Shown piece after piece: positions 46,944-55,373 of a DNA stretch of 64,000 nucleotides. Source of the stretch: Pandoraea nosoerga (GTDB lineage Bacteria; Pseudomonadota; Gammaproteobacteria; Burkholderiales; Burkholderiaceae); contig NZ_CABPSC010000001.1 of assembly GCF_902459585.1 (NCBI RefSeq), positions 310,001 through 374,000 on the forward strand, in the 5' to 3' direction. Numbering within the stretch: the first letter of the stretch is position 1; every line of letters begins with the position of its first letter. Under the pieces are notes generated by a model, which saw only the letters and a list, made by a program, of their open reading frames with translations, was not told where the DNA came from and searched no databases. A program made the translations under genes and the position numbers.

Positions 46944-47553
46944 TGCTGCCCTTGCCCCCTCCCGTCGCATTTCCCGTCACCTCGACCGGCGCCGCCGGTG
47001 CGGACACGTCGGCGCGTTGGTTCGCGTCGTGCTTGCCGAGATCGAAAAAAGTATAGGACAGCGTAATCGTATTCACATCCTTGGGCAGTTTCGTGTCGAG
47101 CACGAACACCACCGGAAACTCCTTGGCCTCACCGGCCCGCAGCGTCTGCTGCGTGAAACAGAAACACTCGATCTTCTTGAAGTAACTCGCGGCCTGCGCC
47201 GGCGCGTAGCTCGGAATCGCCTGCGCGCGCACCTCGTGCGGCTGTTGATTCGCCACTTCGTACTCGATCGTGGCGATCTGCCCCGGGTGCACCGTCAGGC
47301 TGCTCCTTGCCGGCTTGAACCGCAGCGGGCCCTGCGCGTTCGCGTCGAACTCGACGGTGATGGTGCGGCTCTCGTCGACCTGCGAATTACGGGCAGTGAC
47401 TTCGTTGGTGCGATCGCCGAGCTGGTTGATGCCCACGAGGTCGCAGAACGCGCGGTAGAACGGCACCATCGCGTACCCAAAACCGAACATCACCGCGACC
47501 AGCAGCAACAGTTTGCTGAAGGTGCGCACATTGATCCGTCGCAAACCGCCCAT
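46936..47553 (-). CDS. ctaG: Cytochrome c oxidase assembly protein CtaG/Cox11
   Basis: Copper chaperone for the CuB site of subunit I, 205 aa. One N-terminal membrane helix (LLLLVAVMFGFGYAMVPFYR) and a periplasmic immunoglobulin-like domain with the copper motif CFCF in KKIECFCFTQQTL. It lies between the small assembly gene and DUF2970. The C-terminal 30 residues are a variable tail. Confidence 0.95.
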   Translation of the reverse strand: MGGLRRINVRTFSKLLLLVAVMFGFGYAMVPFYRAFCDLVGINQLGDRTNEVTARNSQVDESRTITVEFDANAQGPLRFKPARSSLTVHPGQIATIEYEVANQQPHEVRAQAIPSYAPAQAASYFKKIECFCFTQQTLRAGEAKEFPVVFVLDTKLPKDVNTITLSYTFFDLGKHDANQRADVSAPAAPVEVTGNATGGGKGSNG

Positions 47554-47599
47554 ATTCGCCCTGTTAGCGCGCCCCGCGCCAGGGCGCGGGACGTGTGGC

Positions 47600-47719
47600 T
47601 CAGATACCGCCCAACAGCTTGGTCTTGATCATCACGCCGATGAAGAAGACCGCCACCACCGAGGCCAGAATCAGCCCCGTGCGCAAATTCCTCGTGCGCT
47701 GCTCCCGACTCAATGCCAT
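47600..47719 (-). CDS. Cytochrome oxidase small assembly protein
   Basis: A 39-aa single-helix protein starting MALSREQRTRNLRTGLILAS and ending VAVFFIGVMIKTKLLGGI. A basic N-terminus precedes one membrane helix. Its position between ctaD and ctaG, 2 bp after the ctaD stop, is that of the small assembly peptide annotated in Burkholderiaceae oxidase operons. Confidence 0.85.
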   Translation of the reverse strand: MALSREQRTRNLRTGLILASVVAVFFIGVMIKTKLLGGI

Positions 47720-47721
47720 GT

Positions 47722-49314
47722 TCAATGCACCTTCGGCGGCGTCTCGAACGTGTGGAACGGCGCCGGGCTGGGCACGGTCCACTCGAGACCTTCGGCGCCA
47801 TCCCAGGGCTTGGCTTCCGCCGCCGGGCCGCCGCGCCACGCCGGCAGCGCCACGAAGAACAGGAAGTACACCTGCATCAGACCGAAGCCGAAGGCGCCGA
47901 TCGTCGCGAGCTGGTTGAAGTCCGTGAACTGCGCCGGGTAGTCGGCATAGCGACGCGGCATGCCGGCCAGCCCCAGGAAGTGCATCGGGAAGAACGTCAC
48001 GTTGAACGTGATGAGCGAGCCCCAGAAGTGGAACTTGCCGCGCCACTCGTTGTACATGTGGCCCGTCCACTTCGGCACCCAGTAGTAGAACCCGGAGAAC
48101 AGCGCGAAGAGGGAACCGGCCACGAGCACGTAGTGGAAGTGCGCCACCACGTAGTAAGTACCGTGCATCTGTATGTCGAGCGGGGCCATCGAGAGCATCA
48201 GGCCCGTGAAGCCGCCCATCGTGAACACGAAGAGGAAGCCGACGGCGAAGAGCATCGGTGTCTCGAACGTGAGCGAGCCCTTCCACATGGTGGCCACCCA
48301 GTTGAAGACCTTCACGCCCGTGGGCACCGAGATCAGCATCGTGGCGTACATGAAGAAGAGCTGGCCCGTGACCGGCATACCCGTCACGAACATGTGGTGC
48401 GCCCACACCATGAACGATAGGATGGCGATCGACGCCGTGGCGTACACCATCGAGCTATAACCGAACAGCGGCTTGCGCGAGAACGCCGGAATCACCTGCG
48501 AGACGATGCCGAACGCCGGCAGAATCATGATGTACACCTCCGGGTGTCCGAAGAACCAGAAGATGTGCTGGTACATGACCGGGTCGCCGCCGCCTGCCGC
48601 GTTGAAGAACGACGTGCCGAAGTGGCGGTCCGTGAGCAGCATCGTGATCGCGCCGGCGAGCACCGGCATCACGGCGATCAGCAGGTAGGCGGTGATGAGC
48701 CACGTCCACACGAACATCGGCATCTTCATGAGCGTCATGCCCGGTGCCCGCATGTTGAGGATCGTCACGATGATGTTGATCGCGCCCATGATCGACGACG
48801 CGCCCAGAATGTGCGCACCGAAGATCGCCAGGTCCTGACCCGGGCCCATCTGCACCGACAGCGGCGCGTACATCGTCCAGCCCGCGGCGGTGGCGCCGCC
48901 CGGCACGAGGAACGACGAGATCAGCAGCAAACCGCCGACCGGCAGCAGCCAGAAGCTGAAGTTGTTCATGCGCGCGAACGCCATGTCCGACGCGCCGATC
49001 TGCAGCGGGATCATCCAGTTCGCGAAGCCCACGAACGCCGGCATGATCGCGCCGAAAATCATCACCAGGCCGTGCATGGTGGTGAGCTGGTTGAAGAACT
49101 CCGGACGAATGAATTGCAGGCCCGGCTCGAACAGCTCGGCACGGATCATCAGCGCCATCACGCCGCCCGAGAGCAGCATGACGAACGAGAAGATCATGTA
49201 CATCGTGCCGATGTCCTTGTGATTCGTCGCGAACAGCCAGCGACGCCACCCGTGCGGATGGTCGTGCGCGTGATCGTCGTGACCCGCCACGTGATCGTGA
49301 GCGATGGAACTCAT
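47722..49314 (-). CDS. ctaD: Cytochrome c oxidase subunit I
   Basis: Catalytic subunit with heme a, heme a3 and CuB; 530 aa, 12 membrane helices. WFFGHPEVYIMILPAFGIVS holds the CuB His and the cross-linked His-Tyr, HHMFVTGMPVTG the other CuB ligands, and VVAHFHYVLVAGSLFALFSG the heme ligands. The N-terminus has a His/Asp-rich stretch. ATG at 49314 is preferred over a TTG two codons upstream. It is preceded by ctaC and followed by the small assembly gene. Confidence 0.97.
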   Translation of the reverse strand: MSSIAHDHVAGHDDHAHDHPHGWRRWLFATNHKDIGTMYMIFSFVMLLSGGVMALMIRAELFEPGLQFIRPEFFNQLTTMHGLVMIFGAIMPAFVGFANWMIPLQIGASDMAFARMNNFSFWLLPVGGLLLISSFLVPGGATAAGWTMYAPLSVQMGPGQDLAIFGAHILGASSIMGAINIIVTILNMRAPGMTLMKMPMFVWTWLITAYLLIAVMPVLAGAITMLLTDRHFGTSFFNAAGGGDPVMYQHIFWFFGHPEVYIMILPAFGIVSQVIPAFSRKPLFGYSSMVYATASIAILSFMVWAHHMFVTGMPVTGQLFFMYATMLISVPTGVKVFNWVATMWKGSLTFETPMLFAVGFLFVFTMGGFTGLMLSMAPLDIQMHGTYYVVAHFHYVLVAGSLFALFSGFYYWVPKWTGHMYNEWRGKFHFWGSLITFNVTFFPMHFLGLAGMPRRYADYPAQFTDFNQLATIGAFGFGLMQVYFLFFVALPAWRGGPAAEAKPWDGAEGLEWTVPSPAPFHTFETPPKVH

Positions 49315-49348
49315 ACCCAATCTCCTTGCTTCGAACTGGTCGAACGAC

Positions 49349-50554
49349 TTAACTGTTCTTCGCTGCGCCGGCGTCGGCGGCCGCGCCGGCGTTGGCCGAC
49401 TTGTTGCCGCGCGCGTCGCGCACCTGCGCCGGCTGAACCACGTCGCCGGTCTTGTTGCTCCACGAATTACGCTCGAACGTGATCACCGCGGCCAACTCCA
49501 CATCGTTCAGATGCGACCAGTTGGGCATGGCGTTCTTGCCGTGAAGGACGATGCTGATGTGATCGGCCGCCGGGCCCGTTGCGATCTTGCTGCCGTCGAG
49601 CGCCGGGAACGCGCCACCGCCCTTGCCGTTGGGCTGGTGGCAGACCGCGCAGTTCGCGCTGTAGACCTTCTGGCCGCGCTCCATCAATTCCTGCACGGTG
49701 TAGGTCTTGTTCGGGTCGTCGGCCGACGCCGCCATCAGCTTCTTCTGCGAGTCGACCCAGCGGTCGTAGTCCTCCTGCGAGACGACCTTCACCACCACCG
49801 GCATGAACGCATGCTCCTTGCCGCACAGTTCGGTACAGAAGCCGCGGTACTCGCCGACCTTCTCGGCCTTGAACCAGGTGTCGCGCACGAAGCCCGGAAT
49901 GGCGTCCTGCTTGATGCCGAATGCCGGCACGTAGAACGAGTGGATGACGTCGTTGGCCGTGGTGATCAGACGCACCTTCTTGTTGACCGGCACGACCATC
50001 GGATTGTCGACTTCCTGCAGGTAGGTGTTGCTCTTCGGTTCCTGCCCGTCGATCTGGCTGCGCGGCGTAGTGAGCGTGGAGAGGAACTTGATGCCCTCGC
50101 CGTCGCCCTTCAGGTAGTCGTAGCCCCACTTCCATTGATAGCCGGTCACCTTGATGGTGATGTCGGCGTTGGTCGTGTCCTTCATGGCCACGACGGTCTT
50201 GGTTGCGGGCAGCGCCATCAGAATCACGATGATGAACGGCACGACCGTCCAGATCACCTCGACCGTGGTGCTTTCATGGAAGTTGGCAGGTTGATGGCCC
50301 TTGGATTTGCGGTGCTTGAAAATCGAATAGAACATCACGCCGAACACGCCGATGAAGATCACCAGGCAGATGATCAGCATCATGGTGTGCAGGCTGTGGA
50401 GCTCTTGCGCGAGTTTCGTGACCGGCGGCTGGAAGTTGAGTTCGTTGACGGCCGGCCCCCCCGGCATGTCGGTGACCGCCGCCAGTGCCGGAACGCCGGC
50501 GAGCAGTGAGGCGCCCGCAAGGAAAGCCGCCAAGGCGTGTTTCGTTTTTTTCAT
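49349..50554 (-). CDS. ctaC: Cytochrome c oxidase subunit II with fused cytochrome c domain
   Basis: Electron-entry subunit, 401 aa. A signal peptide ends near VPALA-AV, two membrane helices follow, then the periplasmic cupredoxin domain with the CuA motif CTELCGKEHAFMP. The C-terminal third is a mono-heme cytochrome c domain with CAVCH and a distal Met (KNAMPNW), making the oxidase caa3-like. The ATG at 50554 follows AAGGAAGC. A DUF2244 gene lies just upstream in the same transcript. Confidence 0.96.
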   Translation of the reverse strand: MKKTKHALAAFLAGASLLAGVPALAAVTDMPGGPAVNELNFQPPVTKLAQELHSLHTMMLIICLVIFIGVFGVMFYSIFKHRKSKGHQPANFHESTTVEVIWTVVPFIIVILMALPATKTVVAMKDTTNADITIKVTGYQWKWGYDYLKGDGEGIKFLSTLTTPRSQIDGQEPKSNTYLQEVDNPMVVPVNKKVRLITTANDVIHSFYVPAFGIKQDAIPGFVRDTWFKAEKVGEYRGFCTELCGKEHAFMPVVVKVVSQEDYDRWVDSQKKLMAASADDPNKTYTVQELMERGQKVYSANCAVCHQPNGKGGGAFPALDGSKIATGPAADHISIVLHGKNAMPNWSHLNDVELAAVITFERNSWSNKTGDVVQPAQVRDARGNKSANAGAAADAGAAKNS

Positions 50555-50621
50555 AGCTTCCTTACCCAAAATTACCATCCAAATCCTCCCTGGCGGTCGC
50601 CCGAGATCGTCTCCATCTCTC

Positions 50622-51095
50622 TCAGGCCTGTTGGGCAAGACAACGGCGCAGCTCGCGCGCAAACGTTTCGCGGCGATGCGGCGCAAGATAGGCTCCGACG
50701 GTGACCGAGCGGCTGCCCGAGCGCAAAACGATGCGCGTTCGCGGCGGCTTCTCGATGTCGATGCGTACCCAGCGGGGATTGAACTCGTACTGCGTCAACC
50801 TCTGTGCTGAACGTTGCTCGACCACAAGGCTCACGGGCGACAACCGAATGACCTCGTAATCTGTGGCATGCCGGGCATGAATGACGAACGCGACGCCCAC
50901 CACGAGCAAGTCCAGGCCTGTGAACGGCAAGACCAACCACCCACCGCGCCACGCCGCAATCAAGGCAACACCCAGCGACACGGCGGCCAACGACAGGTAG
51001 AACAGGACAAACTGGCGCGGCGATATCGCGCAGTTGCGCTTGTGCGTCCATTCCTTCGTCACCGTCTCGGCGTCGGAAGAAGAGGCTGCGAGCAT
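50622..51095 (-). CDS. DUF2244 membrane protein
   Basis: A 157-aa inner-membrane protein with two hydrophobic segments (QFVLFYLSLAAVSLGVALIA and GWLVLPFTGLDLLVVGVAFV) in a short hairpin, followed by a cytoplasmic domain with VSLVVEQRSAQRLTQYEFNP, the DUF2244 pattern. It is the first gene behind the strong promoter at 51178-51207, before ctaC. Function unknown. ATG at 51095 is used; a GTG three codons upstream is possible. Confidence 0.85.
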   Translation of the reverse strand: MLAASSSDAETVTKEWTHKRNCAISPRQFVLFYLSLAAVSLGVALIAAWRGGWLVLPFTGLDLLVVGVAFVIHARHATDYEVIRLSPVSLVVEQRSAQRLTQYEFNPRWVRIDIEKPPRTRIVLRSGSRSVTVGAYLAPHRRETFARELRRCLAQQA

Positions 51096-51659
51096 CGCCG
51101 TCACCCGTGGGGCATTTTGGGTCGTTCATGTCCGACGGCCGGGAACTTGTTTCGTCCGGGCCGCGACAAACTGCCGCATTATAGAACGCGCATTCTCGAA
51201 GCGACAACATTGATACCGAGTATTTGACGCGCGATAGCATCCTCCTGAACTCATTGATGCAAAAGGAAAATCCGGTAATTCCCCTAGCCCGGAATTTCAG
51301 CAGTGGCACAACTACGGGATACTCCCTATGCGTGAGGGAGGCGGTACGTTGCAACACAGCACGACTCGTTGCGGTGTCCTGAATACCGGCCCGCCGCGAT
51401 CCGGATGCGATCGTCGGCATCAACGCGCCCTGCCTTCCATGCCCCACTCGTGAGCTTCGCCGTTTTTTCGTTGCGATGCGGGATTCGTCCGATATGCATC
51501 CACAGTAGACGGTGTACGGAATTTCGCGTGCGACGTTATGTCGCGGCCCCGTGATCGCGTCCATGCCGGCGGCCGGCGCGGGCTTCACAGCGACCGCGCA
51601 TGCGCGCTGGCCGATTGCGCGTGCTAAAAGCGGGACATGTTCCAGACATCGCCCCGCCC
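51096..51659. other. 564-bp region between the oxidase operon and luxR
   Basis: It contains the oxidase promoter. Two inverted repeats lie further on: AATTCC-N8-GGAATT (51277-51296) and CTCCCT-N7-AGGGAG (51322-51340). Either could be an operator for luxR, but neither fits the CT-N12-AG lux-box rule. No gene is seen and no clear luxR promoter was found. Confidence 0.45.
51178..51207 (-). promoter_or_regulatory. Sigma-70 promoter of the cytochrome c oxidase operon
   Basis: On the minus strand -35 TTGTCG (51207-51202), an 18-bp spacer and a perfect -10 TATAAT (51183-51178), about 85 bp before the DUF2244 start. Confidence 0.7.
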
Positions 51660-52475
51660 ATGCATGCCATGCGTTGCACCACACCCCGCGCGTTTGCCGA
51701 CGGCCTTCGCGCCCTGCAGTCCGCCGCTGACTTCGACACCTTGCGTGCCCGCCTGCACTCGCTATGCGGCGCGCTCAGGCAGCGGTACTTCAGCTATCGC
51801 GGCCAGTTTCCGCTGCCGGGCGGAACGCTCGCCACGCCATGGCTGGAGAATTTTCCGCCTGCCTGGCGCGCACGGTACGACGCGCAACGTTACGCCGCCA
51901 TCGACCCCGTGCCCATGCGCGCCTGCCGGCAACTCACGCCAGTCGAATGGACGCCAGCGCTGTATGCGTCGCCGCAAGCGCGGCAACTCCTTGATGAACA
52001 ACGAGCGGCCGGTCTGTGCTCGGGCGTGACTTATCCGGTCTTCACGCCGTCAGGTGCGTGGGGAATGCTGAGTCTGGCCTCACCGCGACGCCATCGGCCG
52101 TCCGAAACCCTCACCTGGACGCAGCATGCGGGCGCGGCGTTGGCCACGCATCTGCATGAAGCCGTATGGCGTATCGTGCGGCGCGAGCATGCGCCCCTCG
52201 GTGCGCCCGTACTGACACCGCGCGAGCGGGAATGCCTGCGATGGGTCGCGCGCGGCAAGACGTCATGGGAGATCGGGCGCATCCTGACCATTTCCGAGCA
52301 TGGCGTGGTCTTTCATCTGCGCAGCGTAATGCGCAAGTTCGACGTATCGAGCCGCCACCGCGCGGCCAAGCTCGCGAGCGACTACGGATTGCTCGACGAC
52401 GAAACGGGCGCGGCGAGCCCCGCCGTCAGCGGCGCCGCACGAGATCGGCGAGCGTCTTGTAACGCGTCAACGTGA
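51660..52475 (+). CDS. LuxR-type quorum-sensing transcriptional regulator (no adjacent luxI)
   Basis: A 271-aa acyl-homoserine-lactone-receptor-type regulator. In the ligand domain the TraR residues W57, Y61, D70, P71, W85 and G113 are all present at canonical spacing (W-x3-Y-x8-DP-x13-W in the segment starting WRARYDAQRYAAIDP). In the HTH domain E178, L182 and G188 are kept (TPRERECLRWVARGKTSWEI). No luxI is in the window, so it may be a solo. It converges on the biosynthetic operon and its last 50 bp overlap the end of the flavin reductase gene. The start is uncertain (51600, 51660 or 51669); none has a strong ribosome-binding site. The C-terminus has about 25 residues beyond the usual LuxR end. 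Confidence 0.88.
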   Translation: MHAMRCTTPRAFADGLRALQSAADFDTLRARLHSLCGALRQRYFSYRGQFPLPGGTLATPWLENFPPAWRARYDAQRYAAIDPVPMRACRQLTPVEWTPALYASPQARQLLDEQRAAGLCSGVTYPVFTPSGAWGMLSLASPRRHRPSETLTWTQHAGAALATHLHEAVWRIVRREHAPLGAPVLTPRERECLRWVARGKTSWEIGRILTISEHGVVFHLRSVMRKFDVSSRHRAAKLASDYGLLDDETGAASPAVSGAARDRRASCNAST

Positions 52476-53070
52476 ACGTATCGCTCGCCGCGTTCACGAA
52501 GGCGCCGCCGCCCAGTCGTCCCACCGGGCGCAGCGCCTTGAGGTCGACCTGATACGTGACGGGGTCGAGCAGGGTGTCCTCGACATGGGCAGCCAGCACC
52601 GTTCCCAGCACGACCCAGCCACCGCCGGGCGCAGCACTGATTTCGATAATGTCGCGCACACGACACTCGAACGCGACGGCAGCCTCCTTCACGCGCGGCG
52701 GTTTGACTCGCGACGACGGCACGGGAGTCACGCCGGTCAGATCGAATTCCGACTCGCCGGGCGGCAAGGGCGCGGCGGAAAGGTTGACCGCCTCGATGCA
52801 CGCGGCGCTCGCCATATTGACGACGAACTCCGGCACCGCTTCGATGTTGCGCAGCGTGTCCTTCTTGCGCAACGGCGGCGGCGGCACGACCGGACAGAAC
52901 AGCACGGTCATCGGCACGCAGCATACGCCCATGAAGTACGCATACGGCGCGAGGTTCGTTCGCCCCAGCGCGTCGATGGTACTGATCCACGCGACAGGAC
53001 GCGGCAGGATCGTACTCATCATGAAGTTGTAGAGGCTCGCCTCGTCCAGCGCGGCCGGATCCAGTTCCAT
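52426..53070 (-). CDS. Flavin reductase-like FMN-binding protein
   Basis: A 214-aa protein of the DIM6/NTAB flavin-reductase family, which binds FMN and passes electrons to partner oxygenases or acts as a small flavoenzyme. ILPRPVAWISTIDALGRTNL at the start and the LRNIEAVPEFVVNMAS segment are family features. It is the last gene of the accessory operon, 33 bp after the D-amino-acid-oxidase-like gene, with GGGAGA before its ATG. It could supply reducing power to the diiron N-oxygenase, but that pairing is inferred from position. Confidence 0.85.
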   Translation of the reverse strand: MELDPAALDEASLYNFMMSTILPRPVAWISTIDALGRTNLAPYAYFMGVCCVPMTVLFCPVVPPPPLRKKDTLRNIEAVPEFVVNMASAACIEAVNLSAAPLPPGESEFDLTGVTPVPSSRVKPPRVKEAAVAFECRVRDIIEISAAPGGGWVVLGTVLAAHVEDTLLDPVTYQVDLKALRPVGRLGGGAFVNAASDTFTLTRYKTLADLVRRR

Positions 53071-53103
53071 GGTGTCTCCCGAAGTTGTTCACGCACCGCG
53101 CGC

Positions 53104-54108
53104 TCACTCTGCTCGCGCCCCCTCGGCCGTTAAAGACCCGATCGGTGGTTCATCTGCCGACGCCATGCCCGTCAGCCGCAAGACATGCGCCGCGCACCCC
53201 CACGACAGCGTGAAGCCGCCGCCGCCATGGCCGTAGTTGTGCAGTAGACGCGCATGCACCTCGTCGCGGGCGACGCGCACCGTGGGCCGCATCGGCCGGA
53301 ACCCGACTTTCGCCTCGAGGATGCGCAACGCGGCGGCGCCTTCGCAGAGCGCCGCGCATCGCCGCACGATGCTCTCGACCTGAGGCTCGCCAATGACGGT
53401 CGACGTCAAATCCGGGTCGGCGGTGCCGCCCAGCACAATGTCTTCGTCGCGCTCGATGATGTACGTGGGCATGCGCGGATCGCCGTCGTCGATGAAGCAC
53501 CCGCGCACCGCGTCGTCACGGGCAGCCCGCAGCACGACGGCACGGGCGAGCGAGACCTCGGCATCGCCGAATCGCCGGCTTCCATAGCCGCAGCAGTTCA
53601 CGACAAAGTCGGCTTCCCCGAGCAGCGGCACAGGGTCATCGACATGTCGCAATACGCACTCGCCGCCAAGCTCCAGGAAGGTGTTCATGAGATACCCGAG
53701 GTAACGCGCCGGGTCGGCTACGGGAACCATCATCCGGTAGGCGCTCGCGAAGCGCGATGGCACGGCGCCTTGCGGGACGCGCACGAGTTCCTCCGCGCAG
53801 TCCGCCCACCAAGGCGGACCGGCATCCTGCCGGAAGTACTCGGTGAGGGCGCGCATGCTCACGCCTGACGACACGTCGGCGGACAGTCGACGCATGGTGT
53901 CGTAGGTCGAACGGGCACGCGCGAGGTAGACCAGATCAGGCGCCTGGTAGAACGGATGCCAGATCGCGGCCGCCAATGACGATGTGGTCCGCGCGGGTCC
54001 TTCTGCCGAATGGAGCGTCACGTCGCTGCCCGCGAGCGACATCGTCACCGCGGTGGTGAGTCCGCTCACGCCGGCGCCGAGCACGATGGTTCTGGGTCGC
54101 ATCGTCAC
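53104..54108 (-). CDS. D-amino-acid-oxidase-like FAD-dependent oxidoreductase
   Basis: A 334-aa DAO-family flavoenzyme. The FAD motif is TIVLGAGVSGLTTAVTMSLA at the N-terminus. Closer than generic DAO is the D-amino-acid oxidase pattern: SSLAAAIWHPFYQ, NCCGYGSRRFGD, YIIERDEDIVLGGT, GFRPMRPTVRV (the substrate-carboxylate Arg region) and HNYGHGGGGFTLSWG at the end. The GTG at 54108 overlaps the stop of the upstream gene (GTGA). In the operon it may oxidise an amino-acid intermediate or the product; the substrate is unknown. Confidence 0.85.
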   Translation of the reverse strand: MTMRPRTIVLGAGVSGLTTAVTMSLAGSDVTLHSAEGPARTTSSLAAAIWHPFYQAPDLVYLARARSTYDTMRRLSADVSSGVSMRALTEYFRQDAGPPWWADCAEELVRVPQGAVPSRFASAYRMMVPVADPARYLGYLMNTFLELGGECVLRHVDDPVPLLGEADFVVNCCGYGSRRFGDAEVSLARAVVLRAARDDAVRGCFIDDGDPRMPTYIIERDEDIVLGGTADPDLTSTVIGEPQVESIVRRCAALCEGAAALRILEAKVGFRPMRPTVRVARDEVHARLLHNYGHGGGGFTLSWGCAAHVLRLTGMASADEPPIGSLTAEGARAE

Positions 54109-55373
54109 CGTCCCTCCTCCCGCCCCCGGAGAGGCTCGGCGGGGGTGGGCGCCGGCCGGCGTTGGACGCGGGGCTCGGCTTCGGAAGCCCTCGCGTCATC
54201 GATCGCGTTTCGCGACTTCAAGCCGCTCCCGGTGCCAAGCAGGACCACCGTCTCGCCCGCGCGAATGCAACCGCGCGCGATGCCCTCACGCAGCGCGGCG
54301 TAGCCGGCAGCCGCCGACGGCTCGAACCACAAGCCGAAGCGCCGCGCAAGCGCACTGGACGCCGCCATGATCGCGCTATCGTCGACAGCCACGCAGACGC
54401 CGCACGTCAGGCGCAGCGCCTGCAAGGCCGCCAGATGATCGCGCGGACGGCGCACGCAAAGGCTGTCGGCAACCGTCGCCGGATGCACGACAGTCGGCGA
54501 GAGCGGCAACGGCAGCGACGCCGCACCGCTGCGCCCGTGCGCCCAATCGCGCGTGATGCTGTCGGAGGTGAGCGCTTGCGCGGCAAGAAGACGTGGCATG
54601 GCGCGTGTAATACCGAGCGAGAAGAGATCGAGGAATCCGGTGGCAATGCCGGACAAGAGGTTGCCGTCCCCGGTTGGCACCACGACCCAGTCCGGGACGT
54701 GCCATTCGAGCGCCTCGGCAATCTCGAACGCGCACGTTTTCTTGCCTTCGCGCGTGAATGGATTGATTCCGGTATTGCGGCAGCACACGCCGGGCTCGGC
54801 GCCCATGCGCTCGGCGAACTCGAACGCGTCGTCGTAACTGCCGTCGAGCGCCACGACCTCGGCGCCATACGCGTGTATCTGCGCCAACTTGGCGGGCGGC
54901 GCGCCGGCGGGCACGACCACCGTCGCAGCCATTTGATGCGACGCCGCAATGCATGCCAGCGACGCTCCCGCGTTGCCGGTCGAAGCGGCCACTGTCCGAG
55001 TGCATCCCGCGAACCTCGCGGCGGCCAGCGCCACTTCAGTCGCGCGGTCCTTGAGCGAGCCGCTCGGATTGCGCGCCTCGTCCTTCACCCGAAGGTGAAC
55101 TCCGCCGTCATCGCCACAGTCGATCAATGGCGTGTCGCCAACGCGCAGACGACTGCCCCAGCGGGCGTCCACGGGCAGGAGCGGCGCGTAACGCCACATC
55201 CCTCGTCCGTGAAACATGGCAACGATGTCGCCGGCGCCTGGCGCATCGACGTCGGTGTCGCGCTCGATACGGAGGTTGTGTCCGCACACGTCGCACCGAT
55301 AGCGAATGCCGGCCCAAGGCTGTCGCGCGGCACAGCGCACGCATACGTATCGGTGTGAGAAAGCGCGGCTCAT
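54105..55373 (-). CDS. Threonine-synthase-like PLP-dependent enzyme
   Basis: A 422-aa fold-type II PLP enzyme. A zinc-ribbon-like N-terminus (C11-x2-C14 ... C27-x2-C30) precedes the PLP lysine K108 in ARNPSGSLKDRATEVAL and the ASTGNAGASLACIAA phosphate/substrate loop; VVVPTGDGNLLSGIATGF is typical of ThrC. A housekeeping threonine synthase is expected elsewhere, so this copy probably does a beta- or gamma-replacement or elimination in the pathway. It is coupled at both ends: ATGA with the carbamoyltransferase and GTGA with the DAO-like gene. Confidence 0.85.
   Translation of the reverse strand: MSRAFSHRYVCVRCAARQPWAGIRYRCDVCGHNLRIERDTDVDAPGAGDIVAMFHGRGMWRYAPLLPVDARWGSRLRVGDTPLIDCGDDGGVHLRVKDEARNPSGSLKDRATEVALAAARFAGCTRTVAASTGNAGASLACIAASHQMAATVVVPAGAPPAKLAQIHAYGAEVVALDGSYDDAFEFAERMGAEPGVCCRNTGINPFTREGKKTCAFEIAEALEWHVPDWVVVPTGDGNLLSGIATGFLDLFSLGITRAMPRLLAAQALTSDSITRDWAHGRSGAASLPLPLSPTVVHPATVADSLCVRRPRDHLAALQALRLTCGVCVAVDDSAIMAASSALARRFGLWFEPSAAAGYAALREGIARGCIRAGETVVLLGTGSGLKSRNAIDDARASEAEPRVQRRPAPTPAEPLRGREEGR

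Noticed and set aside
51277-51296. AATTCC-N8-GGAATT inverted repeat considered as a lux box for luxR autoregulation
   Set aside because: It lacks the CT-N12-AG arrangement and lies about 360 bp before the gene; kept only as a possible unknown operator.
54105-55373. ThrC-like gene considered as the housekeeping threonine synthase
   Set aside because: It lies in the accessory operon with overlapping genes and no hom or thrB neighbour; still, absence of another thrC cannot be checked in this window.
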